Assembly (NCBI RefSeq): GCF_003945545.1
Contig: NZ_CP029617.1
Span: 4,475,001-4,539,000, forward strand
DNA from: Streptomyces sp. WAC 01529
Lineage (GTDB): Bacteria > Actinomycetota > Actinomycetes > Streptomycetales > Streptomycetaceae
Direction of reading: 5' to 3'
DNA: 64,000 bases
The notes below the pieces were generated by a model. That model saw only the letters and a list, made by a program, of their open reading frames with translations. It made no database searches and was not told the origin of the DNA. Below, in pieces: positions 8,320 to 18,462 of this stretch. The position numbers and the translations under genes are program-made. Within the stretch, counting starts at the first letter, position 1; each line of letters starts with the position of its first letter.

Positions 8320-9720
8320 TCATGCCGGACCGTTGCCATCCTCGCGTTCCCCACCCGACACTTCGGCAAGCCTGCGGTGCTCCGCGGCCTTCTTCTCGTA
8401 GATGGCGGCCATCCGGAGGTGGTACTCCGGGTCGTCCATCTCGTAGATGTCGGGCACACCGCTGAGGTCGTCGTCGCGCTCCTCTTCCTCCCACAGCTTG
8501 CGGTACTTGACGTTCCGTACCTTCAGCAGGATCCCGGCGAGCACGGCCGCTATGAGCGAGCCGGTCAGGACGGCGGCCTTGATCTCGTCGGTGAGCAGCG
8601 GGTCCTCGGCGAAGGCGAGTTCACCGATGAGCAGCGAGACGGTGAATCCGATGCCGGCGAGCGAGGCGACCGCGAAGACGTCCGGCCAGGCCAGGTCGTC
8701 GTTGAGTTCGGCCTTGGTGAAGCGCGCGGCGAGCCAGGTGCCGCCGAAGATGCCGACCGCCTTGCCGACCACGAGACCGAGCACCACACCGAGCGTCTCC
8801 GGCTTGGTGAATACGTCGCCGAGCACGCCGCCCGAGACGGACACACCGGCGCTGAAGAGGGCGAACAGCGGTACGGCAAGGCCCGCGGAGAGGGGTCGTA
8901 CGAGATGTTCGATGTGCTCGCCGGGGGAGTGCCGCTCGCTGTCGTCCTCCTTGTGGCAGCGCAGCATCAGGCCCATGGCGACGCCCGCGATGGTGGCGTG
9001 GACGCCGCTGTTGTACATCAGGCCCCAGATGGCCAGCGCCAGCGGCACGTAGATGTACCAGCCGCGTACCCGCTTCCTGAGCAGCAGCCAGAAGACGGCG
9101 AGGCCGAGGGCGGCGCCGCCGAGCGCGGCGAAGTTCAGGTCGCTGGTGAAGAAGACCGCGATGATCAGGATCGCGAAGAGGTCGTCGACGACGGCGAGGG
9201 TGAGCAGGAAGGCGCGCAGCGCGGACGGCAGCGAGGTGCCGATGACCGCGAGGACCGCGAGCGCGAAGGCGATGTCGGTGGCGGTCGGCACGGCCCAGCC
9301 GTCCATCGAGCCGCCGCCGAAGGTGTTGGTCAGGACGTAGACGAGCGCGGGCGCGGCCATGCCGCAGAGCGCCGCGACGACCGGCAGCGCGGCGGCCTTG
9401 GGGTCACGCAGATCGCCCGCGACCAGTTCGCGCTTGAGTTCGATGCCCGCCACGAAGAAGAAGACGGCGAGCAGCCCGTCGGCCGCCCAGTGCTGGAGGG
9501 AGAGGTCGAGCCCGAGCGAGGCGGGCCCGAGGTGGAAGCCGCGCATCGACTCATACGAGCCGCCGGCCGTGTTCGCCCAGATCAGCGCGGTGACGGCCGC
9601 GATCAGCAGCAGGACTCCGCCGACCGTCTCGGCGCGCAGCGCTTCGGCGACGAAATTCCGCTCGGGCAGGGAGAGCCTGCCGAGGACCTTGCGGCGGGGC
9701 TGGGGGGCGGGCGCGGTCAC
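8320..9720 (-). CDS. nhaA: Na+/H+ antiporter NhaA
   Basis: A polytopic sodium/proton antiporter. The segment LAVVDDLFAILIIAVFF contains the paired aspartates that bind Na+ and protons in NhaA. About twelve hydrophobic helices fill residues 30-430. The hydrophilic C-terminal tail (about 50 residues, rich in Glu/Asp) is longer than in E. coli. I choose GTG 9720, giving 466 residues, because GGAGGTCG lies just upstream. The alternative GTG 9756 has no such signal. It follows acs on the same strand but a hairpin at 9899-9927 separates them, so it is probably transcribed on its own or with the holin-like and hydrolase genes. Confidence 0.93.
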   Translation of the reverse strand: MTAPAPQPRRKVLGRLSLPERNFVAEALRAETVGGVLLLIAAVTALIWANTAGGSYESMRGFHLGPASLGLDLSLQHWAADGLLAVFFFVAGIELKRELVAGDLRDPKAAALPVVAALCGMAAPALVYVLTNTFGGGSMDGWAVPTATDIAFALAVLAVIGTSLPSALRAFLLTLAVVDDLFAILIIAVFFTSDLNFAALGGAALGLAVFWLLLRKRVRGWYIYVPLALAIWGLMYNSGVHATIAGVAMGLMLRCHKEDDSERHSPGEHIEHLVRPLSAGLAVPLFALFSAGVSVSGGVLGDVFTKPETLGVVLGLVVGKAVGIFGGTWLAARFTKAELNDDLAWPDVFAVASLAGIGFTVSLLIGELAFAEDPLLTDEIKAAVLTGSLIAAVLAGILLKVRNVKYRKLWEEEERDDDLSGVPDIYEMDDPEYHLRMAAIYEKKAAEHRRLAEVSGGEREDGNGPA

Positions 9721-9898
9721 GGGGTCGACCTCCGGTCGGTAGGCAGGGCTGAGCACATGCCGACCAGACTTCCCGGCGCACCTAGGTACTTCTGTTCGCT
9801 TCTCGTTCGCGTGACTTCTTGTCGCGATGTTGACGCGATTCTTAGCCTACCTAACGTACGCGCGGACGCATCCGGTGATCTTCACACTAGACGCGCGA

Positions 9899-9927
9899 AG
9901 GGCACCCGGCGCGTCGCCGGGTGCCCT
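9899..9927 (-). terminator. Hairpin terminator after acs
   Basis: A perfect 13-bp stem (AGGGCACCCGGCG and its complement) closes a 3-base loop. It lies about 75 bases past the acs stop on the minus strand, with no T tract, as is common in Streptomyces. Confidence 0.8.
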
Positions 9928-9943
9928 CAACCTTCGTATACGC

Positions 9944-9993
9944 CGTACGACCTCTACCGCGTACGACCTTGTACCGCGTACGAGCCTCTGCCG
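9944..9993. repeat. 16/17-bp tandem repeat x3 at the end of acs
   Basis: Three adjacent units (CGTACGACCTCTACCG and two variants) fill 9944-9993. They end ten bases before the acs stop codon (10003-10005) and lie between it and the terminator hairpin. Confidence 0.78.
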
Positions 9994-10002
9994 CGGGCGG
10001 CG

Positions 10003-11961
<1,959 letters not shown>

Positions 11962-12076
11962 GACATCTCCCTTGCGCTGCATTGCCGGGGGCGACCGTTG
12001 TGTCCGAAGCCACAGCTCATCAGACGCGACCCGTGGTGACAAGGGCCTGCCGAAAATTGGTTTAGACCTTTACCCG

Positions 12077-14479
12077 TCAGGTGTTCGCCTGGCGCGTACC
12101 GGCCTGCTCGGCCTCGACCAACGCCATGGGCTCCACCTGGTCGAAGACCTCGTCGGGGAGGTACTCGGCGCCGTCGGTCTCCGTCAGCAGATACGCCTGC
12201 GCCTCCGCGACATGGAAGTACATGCCGTGCAACTCCAGCTCGCCGTCGGCGAGGCGGCGCGCCACCGCCTCGTGCGCCTTCAAGTGCTCCAACTGCTGGA
12301 CCACATTGGTGAGACAGAGCTGCTCGACGGCGTCGGCGGGCGCCCTGCCGGAGAGCCGCGCCCACGCCTTGTCCTGCGCGCCCAGCCGCTCCAGGCTCGG
12401 CAGGCCGTGCCGCAGCCAACGGCGCAGCGGCGTCTGGGCGCCCCCGGGCGGGGTGTTGAGCAGCGCCTGCATCGCACCGCACCCGGAGTGCCCGCACACG
12501 GTGATGGACCGCACCTTGAGCACGTCGACCGCGTACTCGATCGCGGCTCCCACCGAGTCGTCCCCGCTCTCGGCGCCCGGCAGCGGCACCAGATTGCCCA
12601 CGTTGCGTACGACGAAGAGGTCGCCGGGGCCGCTGGAAGTGATCATCGAGGTGACGACCCGGGAGTCCGCGCACGTGAGGAAGAGCTGCGCGGGCTGCTG
12701 CCCCTCGCGCGCGAGCCTGGCCAGCTCGCCCCGCACATGGGGCGCGGTGTCCCGCTGGAACGCGCTGATGCCGCTGGCCAGTTGGTGCGCGCTGGGTCGG
12801 CCCCGGCCCGTGTCCTGCTCCTCCTGGGGGCGGTCGCAGTGGTGATTGCGCCAGGGCGTCCACGGCCGGCAGCAGGAGTGCGAGGCACTCGCGGGCTCGG
12901 CGATGCGGGTCCCGTCGCGCCCGGTGATCTCCACACGGGCGCCGTGCGCGGCGTGCTCCTCCTGCCAGCACTGGAGCGATTCGTACGCCGCGTGATCCAT
13001 GAAGGAGCCGTCCAGCTCCACGACGACGTCCTCGCCGTGGGGCACGAGATGCAGCGTCCTGCTGAGCCTCGGCACCGCGAGGAACGTCAACTGGCCGCGT
13101 GCGCGCACGTGGTGGACGCCGTCCCGCACCTCGTGCGTGATCCGGGTGCGGGCGAGGCGGTGCAGGGCGACGGCCACGGCGACGGCGACGCCGAGGGCGA
13201 CGCCCTGGAGGACGTTGAGGAAGACCACGCCGACCGTCGTCACGGCGTAGACGAGGATCTCGCGGTGGCGGGTGATGGTACGGATGTGGTTCAGGCTGAC
13301 CATCTGGATGCCGACGGCCATGACGAGCGCGGCGAGGGCGGCGAGGGGGATCAGCTCCAGGGCGGGGACCAGGAGCAGCGCGGCCAGCACCACCCAAACG
13401 CCGTGCAGCATCGTGGAGTTCCTGCTGACAGCGCCCGCGCGCACATTGGCCACGGTGCGCACCGCGACCCCGGCGACGGGCAGGCCGCCGAGCGCGCCGG
13501 AGACGATGTTGGCACTGCCCTGGCCGAGCAGCTCGCGGTTGAGGTCGGAGCGGCGCACGTCCGCGTGCAGATCGCGCTGCTTGGAGACGAGCTTGTCGAC
13601 GGCCACGGCGCCGAGCAGCGACTGCACGCTGCACACCAGCGTGATCGTGAGCACGGCGGCGACGAGCCCGAGCACGGGGCCTTCGGGGAGCCCCACCAGC
13701 GCGTGACTGCGCCATGAAGGAAGCTCGACCCGGTCCAGGCGCAGCCCGGCGGCGGAGGCTACACCGGTCGCGAGGGCCACCGAGACCAGGGCCGCGGGCA
13801 CGGCACGCGCCACGCGCCCGGCGCGGCCGGGGATCCGTGGCCAGAGCAGCAGCACGGCGAGGGTGAGCAGGCTGATCGACAGGGCGGCCGGATGCAGGTC
13901 GGCCAATTGGGCGGGCAGCGCCCGGAGGTTGTCGACCACGGCGCTCTGCGGGGTGCCGCCGAGCACGATGTGCAGTTGCGCGACGGCGATGGTGACGCCG
14001 ATGCCCGCCAGCATGCCGTGCACCACGGCCGGGCTCACGGCGAGCGCGGTGCGGGCCACGCGCAGGCAGCCGAGCCCCAGTTGCGCCAGGCCCGCGAGGA
14101 CCGTGATGGCGCAGGTGGTCCGCCAGCCGTACCGCTGGATGAGGTCGGCGGTGACGACGGTGAGCCCGGCGGCGGGGCCGCTGACCTGGAGCGGTGAGCC
14201 GCCGAGCCGTCCGGCGACGATGCCGCCGACGGCGGCGGCGACGAGGCCCGCCTGGAGGGGCGCTCCGGTGGCGAGGGCGATGCCGAGGGAGAGCGGCAGG
14301 GCGATCAGGAAGACGGCGATCGACGCGGAGAGGTCGGCCCCCGCGATGCGGAACCTCCTTCCGGGCGGTGGGGCCTGGGGGGTGCCGGCACCTGGGGTCG
14401 GGGCCGAGTCGGTGGTGCGAGTGGGGACGCAGGCAGACATTTTTCCCGTCTCCTCCGGGGCAGCGCGGTCGCGGGACAT
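12077..14479 (-). CDS. SulP-type anion transporter fused to a beta-carbonic anhydrase
   Basis: One chain of about 800 residues joins a SulP membrane domain (about residues 45-430, ten or more helices), a STAS-like segment (VVVELDGSFMDHAAYESL), and a C-terminal beta-class carbonic anhydrase. Zinc ligands of the latter are visible in FLTCADSRVV (Cys and the Asp-Arg dyad) and VCGHSGCGAM (His and Cys). Such fusions are known and are thought to import bicarbonate or a related anion and interconvert it with CO2 at the inner face of the membrane. GGAGGA just before ATG 14479 favours that start, and ATG 14440 is also possible. It lies 115 bp downstream of no other same-strand gene, so it is probably monocistronic. 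Confidence 0.93.
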   Translation of the reverse strand: MSRDRAAPEETGKMSACVPTRTTDSAPTPGAGTPQAPPPGRRFRIAGADLSASIAVFLIALPLSLGIALATGAPLQAGLVAAAVGGIVAGRLGGSPLQVSGPAAGLTVVTADLIQRYGWRTTCAITVLAGLAQLGLGCLRVARTALAVSPAVVHGMLAGIGVTIAVAQLHIVLGGTPQSAVVDNLRALPAQLADLHPAALSISLLTLAVLLLWPRIPGRAGRVARAVPAALVSVALATGVASAAGLRLDRVELPSWRSHALVGLPEGPVLGLVAAVLTITLVCSVQSLLGAVAVDKLVSKQRDLHADVRRSDLNRELLGQGSANIVSGALGGLPVAGVAVRTVANVRAGAVSRNSTMLHGVWVVLAALLLVPALELIPLAALAALVMAVGIQMVSLNHIRTITRHREILVYAVTTVGVVFLNVLQGVALGVAVAVAVALHRLARTRITHEVRDGVHHVRARGQLTFLAVPRLSRTLHLVPHGEDVVVELDGSFMDHAAYESLQCWQEEHAAHGARVEITGRDGTRIAEPASASHSCCRPWTPWRNHHCDRPQEEQDTGRGRPSAHQLASGISAFQRDTAPHVRGELARLAREGQQPAQLFLTCADSRVVTSMITSSGPGDLFVVRNVGNLVPLPGAESGDDSVGAAIEYAVDVLKVRSITVCGHSGCGAMQALLNTPPGGAQTPLRRWLRHGLPSLERLGAQDKAWARLSGRAPADAVEQLCLTNVVQQLEHLKAHEAVARRLADGELELHGMYFHVAEAQAYLLTETDGAEYLPDEVFDQVEPMALVEAEQAGTRQANT

Positions 14480-14551
14480 GGGGTCCTCCGGCGGTCTCCG
14501 GAGGGCGGGTCGCGGCCGTGGGTCACGGCGTGCAGCGGCGGGATATCTCAA

Positions 14552-14737
14552 CTCTCGGTAAACGAACAGTAATGCAGAGTAAAGGCTTTGGGTGGACTAA
14601 TAAGGCAAATGGGTCAATCAATCACTCGGATGAATGAATAAAAACTTTTGGCGGCTTGTCATACCAATCCATTCCGACACCCGTGCGAAGTTGCTGACCG
14701 TTCTGTCCCGACTTGCACGGAAAGAGGTGGGCGGAAG
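14552..14737 (+). promoter_or_regulatory. AT-rich divergent promoter region
   Basis: This 186-bp gap between the divergent SulP fusion and lipoprotein genes is far lower in GC than its neighbours, especially 14560-14660, with ACTAATAAGG and GAATAAAAAC. It must hold both promoters. I do not see a -35/-10 pair good enough to place either start site. An AGAGGTGGGCGGAAG run precedes the lipoprotein ATG. Confidence 0.5.
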
Positions 14738-16021
14738 ATGGCCGCCACCCGGAGGATCACCGCGAGCCTCACCGCCCTCGTGGCCTGCGCGACAGCGCTG
14801 GCCGGCTGCGGGGGGAGCGACACAGGCGCGGACGCCGGAACCAAGGAAGGCGCCCACGGCGCGAAGAAGGCGGCCGGAGCCGCGGCCCCCAAGAGCCCGG
14901 TCCGCCTGATCGGCGACGGCTCCACCGCGTACACCGGAAAGCAGCCGAACCTGCCGAGACCGGCCCGTCTGAAGCCGGGCCAGAAACCCCCGCAGTTCGT
15001 GGTCTTCTCCTGGGACGGCGCGGGCGAGGACGGCCAGAAGCTCTTCTCCCACTTCCGCAAGGTGGCCAAGCGGAACGACGCCACGATGACGTACTTCCTC
15101 AGCGGCGTGTACATGCTCCCCGAGGAGAAACGTTCCCTCTACGATCCGCCGCAGCACACGACCGGCAGCTCGGACATCGGCTTCAACGACCGCAAGGGCA
15201 TCAAGAACACCGTGGAGCAGCTCCGCGGCGCCTGGCTCGAGGGCAACGAGATCGGCACCCACTTCAACGGCCACTTCTGCGGCGCCGGCCGCGGGGTCGG
15301 CGAGTGGTCCGTCAAGGACTGGAAGAGCGAGATCAAGCAGGCCAAGTCCTTCGTGAAGGCCTGGAAGACGAACACGGGCCTGAAGAAGGCGAAGCCGCTG
15401 CCCTTTGACTACGACAAGGAGCTGATCGGCGCCCGCACGCCCTGCCTCGAAGGGCAGAAGAACTTCATGCGCGCGGCCCGGGAGCTGGGCTTCCGCTATG
15501 ACACCAGCGGCGTCAACAACCAGGTGTGGCCCAAGAAGAAGCAAGGTCTCTGGGATCTGTCGATGCAGCTCGTCCCGGTCCCCGGCCGTGGGTTCGAGAC
15601 GCTCACCATGGACTACAACTTCATGGTCAACCAGTCCGGTTCGACGTCCCACGGCGACCCGTCCAAGCACGAGTACTGGGGCGACCAGATGCGCGACGGA
15701 CTGCTCCGGGGCTTCGCCCGCGCCTACAAGGGCAACCGCGCGCCGCTGATCATCGGCAACCACTTCGAGTCGTGGAACGGCGGCACGTACATGCGTGCCA
15801 TCGAGGAGACCATCGACACCGTCTGCACCAAGCGTGACGTGCGGTGCGTCTCCTTCCGGCAGCTCGCCGACTGGCTCGACGCGCAGGACCCGAAGGTGCT
15901 GGCGAAGCTGACCGAGCTTCCGGTCGGCAAGGCACCGAAGGAGGGCTGGCCGGCATTCCTCTCCGCCCGGCCCGCACCGGCCCCCAAGGGCGTCCCGGGG
16001 GCTCCGGCCGTCAAGCCGTAA
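14738..16021 (+). CDS. Polysaccharide deacetylase-like lipoprotein
   Basis: A 427-residue exported lipoprotein. The signal peptide MAATRRITASLTALVACATALAGC ends in a lipobox LAGC, so the mature protein is attached to the outer face of the membrane. The body looks like a NodB-fold deacetylase: FSWDGAGEDG carries the first metal-binding Asp, and GTHFNGHFC the H-x3-H pair. The region between them is longer than in chitooligosaccharide deacetylases, and the substrate is unknown. I start at ATG 14738 because it opens a proper signal peptide and has an upstream AGAGG. An in-frame extension to 14648 would bury the signal sequence. Confidence 0.85.
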   Translation: MAATRRITASLTALVACATALAGCGGSDTGADAGTKEGAHGAKKAAGAAAPKSPVRLIGDGSTAYTGKQPNLPRPARLKPGQKPPQFVVFSWDGAGEDGQKLFSHFRKVAKRNDATMTYFLSGVYMLPEEKRSLYDPPQHTTGSSDIGFNDRKGIKNTVEQLRGAWLEGNEIGTHFNGHFCGAGRGVGEWSVKDWKSEIKQAKSFVKAWKTNTGLKKAKPLPFDYDKELIGARTPCLEGQKNFMRAARELGFRYDTSGVNNQVWPKKKQGLWDLSMQLVPVPGRGFETLTMDYNFMVNQSGSTSHGDPSKHEYWGDQMRDGLLRGFARAYKGNRAPLIIGNHFESWNGGTYMRAIEETIDTVCTKRDVRCVSFRQLADWLDAQDPKVLAKLTELPVGKAPKEGWPAFLSARPAPAPKGVPGAPAVKP

Positions 16022-16058
16022 CCCCGCGGGCGCGTTGGGCGCGTTGGGCGCGGGTGGG

Positions 16059-17039
16059 TCAGGCAGGGGTGACCGACTGCTCGCGAAGCACGAAGTCGGG
16101 GTCGACCTGGGCAGCCAGGTCGGCACCCGTCCGTTCGTTGCCCCAGCTCTGCGCGTTCTTCAGGTGGAAGTGGACCATCTGGCGGGTGTAGCGCTCCCAG
16201 TCCCGTCGCTCGTACGAGGCGTCGACGGTGGCCTGAAGCGCTTGGAGGGAACGGCGGTTGTCCTCTTCCAGGTGCTCGAAGCGGGGCGGGCGGCCCTTCT
16301 CCATGGCGCGCACCCAGTCCGAGTGCCCGACGGTCACCAGGAGGTCGTCGCCGACCTGCTCGCGCAGGAAGTCGATGTCGTCCTGGCCCTGCACCTTGTT
16401 GCCGACGACCTTGAGGTCGACGCCGAAGTCACGGGCGTACTCCTTGTACTGGCGATAGACGGAGACCCCCTTCCTCGTCGGCTCGGCCACCAGGAACGTC
16501 ATGTCGAAGCGTGTGAACATGCCGGAGGCGAAGGAGTCCGAGCCCGCGGTCATGTCCACGACCGCGTACTCATCGCGGCCGTCGACCAGGTGGTTCAGGC
16601 ACAGCTCCACCGCTCCCGTCTTGGAGTGGTAGCAGGCCACACCGAGGTCGGCTTCGGTGAACGGCCCGGTGACCATCAAACGGACGGTGGCGCCGTCGAG
16701 TTCCAGGGGCCGGGCGCACGCGTCGTAAACGGGGTTGTCCTCGCGCACCCGCAGCAGCCGTGAGCCCTCGCCCGGGGGCGTCGTCTTGATCATCGTGTCG
16801 GCGGAGGCGATCCGCGGGTTGGTGCCGCGCAGGTAGTCCTTGATCAGGGACAGGTGCGCGCCGAGGGCGGGCAGCCGGGCGGCGTCCGCCTCGTCGAGGC
16901 CGAGCGCGGGGCCCAGGTGCTGGTTGATGTCGGCGTCCACCGCGATGACGGGCGCGCCGGCGGCGGCGAGGTGGCGGATGAAGAGCGAGGACAGCGTGGT
17001 CTTGCCGCTGCCGCCCTTCCCTACGAAAGCGATTTTCAT
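16059..17039 (-). CDS. CooC/MinD-like ATP-binding protein
   Basis: A 326-residue P-loop ATPase of the SIMIBI class. It opens with MKIAFVGKGGSGKTTLSSLF, a complete deviant Walker A with both lysines, and DADINQHLG follows as the second conserved motif. The length and the VDMTAGSDSFASGMFTRFD segment resemble the CooC group, which loads nickel into carbon monoxide dehydrogenase, but no such enzyme is near, so the role is open. ATG 17039 is chosen since it begins the P-loop directly. It is divergent from the Fic-like gene with about 100 bp between the starts. Confidence 0.82.
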   Translation of the reverse strand: MKIAFVGKGGSGKTTLSSLFIRHLAAAGAPVIAVDADINQHLGPALGLDEADAARLPALGAHLSLIKDYLRGTNPRIASADTMIKTTPPGEGSRLLRVREDNPVYDACARPLELDGATVRLMVTGPFTEADLGVACYHSKTGAVELCLNHLVDGRDEYAVVDMTAGSDSFASGMFTRFDMTFLVAEPTRKGVSVYRQYKEYARDFGVDLKVVGNKVQGQDDIDFLREQVGDDLLVTVGHSDWVRAMEKGRPPRFEHLEEDNRRSLQALQATVDASYERRDWERYTRQMVHFHLKNAQSWGNERTGADLAAQVDPDFVLREQSVTPA

Positions 17040-17140
17040 GACCACAAAGCGTAGTGGCTTCCTTACGTGCCGTACTCGCTCCGCGTGAAGAAGACCACTC
17101 CTTCGTGGAGCGGGCGCCCGGAGTACGTAGGGTCGTACTC

Positions 17141-17956
17141 ATGAGTACGACACCCGATCCGCTCGTGGCCCTGGGGACGCTCCCCGGCGTGGCCGACTCC
17201 GTGGACTCCGTGCGCAAGGCCGTGGACCGGGTCTACGGGCACCGGATCATGCGGCGCCGGAGCAACGAGATCACCTCCGAGGCCGCACTGCGCGGCGCCC
17301 GGGGTTCCGCCGCGCTCTCCGGGGCCGAGTGGGCCCTTGAGGAGGTGCGCCGGCGCAGTGACTTCAGCGGCGACGGCGAGGCGCGCACGGTCGGCGGGGC
17401 CCTGCGGCTGACCGCCGAGGCGGGGCAACTCCTGTCCATCTGGCGGCAGTCGCCGCTGCGGGTCCTGGCGCGGCTGCACCTGGTCGCGGCGGCCGACTCG
17501 GACTCGGCCGCGGGGCGCCCGCGGCTGGCGGGCGAGCCCGTCGAGGAGCCGCTGATCGAGCTTCCGCTGCCGGACGCGGACGAGGTGGCGGGGCGGCTGG
17601 AGGGCCTGTCGCGGCTGATCATCGCGGGCAGCTCGGCACCGGCCCTCGTGACGGCCGCCGTGGTCCACGGCGAACTGCTCAGCCTGCGGCCCTTCGCCTC
17701 GCACAACGGCCTGGTCGCGCGGGCCGCCGAGCGCATCGTCCTGGTGGGCAGCGGCCTCGACCCGAAGTCGATCTGCCCGGCGGAGGCGGGGCACGCGGAG
17801 CTGGGCCGGGCAGCCTATGTGGCGGCTCTGGACGGGTACGCGTCCGGCACGCCGGACGGCATGGCGGCGTGGATCGCCCACTGCGGCAAGGCCGTTGAGC
17901 TGGGCGTCAGGGAGTCGACGGCGGTCTGCGAGGCGCTTCAGCGCGGGGCCGCGTAG
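17141..17956 (+). CDS. Fic/DOC-like protein with degenerate motif
   Basis: A 271-residue protein whose central part reads VVHGELLSLRPFASHNGLVARAAERIVL. This matches the position of the Fic motif HxFx(D/E)GNGRxxR, but only the first His, one Phe and the final arginine region are recognisable, so AMP transfer is doubtful. The family is widespread in Streptomyces and often left as a hypothetical or oxidoreductase. The segment RRSNEITSEAALRGARGSAALSGAEW may be the helical part that precedes the Fic core. Start ATG 17141 is favoured over an earlier in-frame codon at 17054 that would overlap the divergent promoter. A 21-bp tandem repeat covers the stop codon. Confidence 0.65.
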   Translation: MSTTPDPLVALGTLPGVADSVDSVRKAVDRVYGHRIMRRRSNEITSEAALRGARGSAALSGAEWALEEVRRRSDFSGDGEARTVGGALRLTAEAGQLLSIWRQSPLRVLARLHLVAAADSDSAAGRPRLAGEPVEEPLIELPLPDADEVAGRLEGLSRLIIAGSSAPALVTAAVVHGELLSLRPFASHNGLVARAAERIVLVGSGLDPKSICPAEAGHAELGRAAYVAALDGYASGTPDGMAAWIAHCGKAVELGVRESTAVCEALQRGAA

Positions 17957-18191
17957 CTCCGGTGCGGGGCCGCGTAGCTCCAGCGTGGGGCCGCGTAAGA
18001 GGGTTCTCGCGGGGCCCGGACGGTCCGGGAAAGGGTTGCGGCGGTACGGAATTCCGTACCGCCGCTGGCATGTTCACCGGGTTACCAAGCGTCCTCGAAA
18101 TGTTGCCCATCAGGTCGGGAACTTGGCCCGTCACCTGGTGCGGCTGGCCCGTAATCGACGGGTCGACGTCGCGTGGGTGCTCGATGTCCAT
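17907..18191 (-). CDS. Possible small ORF B (94 aa), overlapping ORF A
   Basis: ATG-initiated frame starting MDIEHPRDVDPSITGQP. About the first 60 codons have a third-position G/C bias typical of real genes here, and then the frame runs through the 21-bp repeats and the end of the Fic-like gene on the other strand, where it is surely noise. No family is recognised. It overlaps ORF A (18082-18330) in another frame, and the change in codon bias near 18190 suggests that either two small genes overlap or one gene is frameshifted. Confidence 0.35.
   Translation of the reverse strand: MDIEHPRDVDPSITGQPHQVTGQVPDLMGNISRTLGNPVNMPAAVRNSVPPQPFPGPSGPRENPLTRPHAGATRPRTGATRPRAEAPRRPPSTP
17943..17999. repeat. 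21-bp tandem repeat x2.7 across the Fic-like gene stop codon
   Basis: Units 17943-17963 and 17964-17984 share GCGGGGCCGCGTAGCTCC, and a third, incomplete unit follows. Units 1 and 2 each hold a TAG and unit 3 a TAA, and the gene's own stop (17954-17956) is in the first. Confidence 0.85.
18038..18065. terminator. Perfect 28-bp palindrome, probable bidirectional terminator
   Basis: The sequence is its own complement, with half-site GCGGCGGTACGGAA. As RNA it would fold to a 12-bp stem with a 4-base loop. It lies between the convergent Fic-like and HAD genes, about 80 bp past the Fic stop, so a terminator is the simplest reading. A protein-binding site is possible. Confidence 0.65.
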
Positions 18192-18330
18192 GCTTCGGTC
18201 CGTGGGGCCGTGGTTGCGTTTTAAGGTAATCCTCTCGGATGTCCTTGGTCTCGCGGGCCGTTGACTCCTTTGTACTCCAGTCCTGGGGCAAGCGGAAGTC
18301 CTGGCCGTACTTCTTTACTTTTGGGTTCAA
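18082..18330 (-). CDS. Possible small ORF A (82 aa)
   Basis: The frame opens at TTG 18330 with MNPKVKKYGQDFRLPQDW and for about 40 codons reads like a hydrophilic, charged protein with good codon bias, after which the bias moves to the frame of ORF B. No ribosome-binding site is obvious, and the start codon is weak. It lies downstream of the HAD gene on the same strand. No function is proposed. Confidence 0.35.
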   Translation of the reverse strand: MNPKVKKYGQDFRLPQDWSTKESTARETKDIREDYLKTQPRPHGPKHGHRAPTRRRPVDYGPAAPGDGPSSRPDGQHFEDAW

Positions 18331-18414
18331 ATAGGAGCGAATCGGACGCGGGGTCTCGCGGTGGCTTCTAGCGTGACTCCCGGCGTGGCTTCCGGGCTGG
18401 TCTCGCGCCGGTGT

Positions 18415-18462
18415 CCGCCCTGGTCACCGCCCTGGCCCCCGCCCTGGTCATCGCGCTGGTCA
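18415..18462. repeat. 12-bp tandem repeat x4 ending at the HAD gene stop
   Basis: Four units of 12 bp (CCGCCCTGGTCA and variants, 18415-18462). The last unit ends exactly at the HAD stop codon (18460-18462 on the minus strand). Confidence 0.82.
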
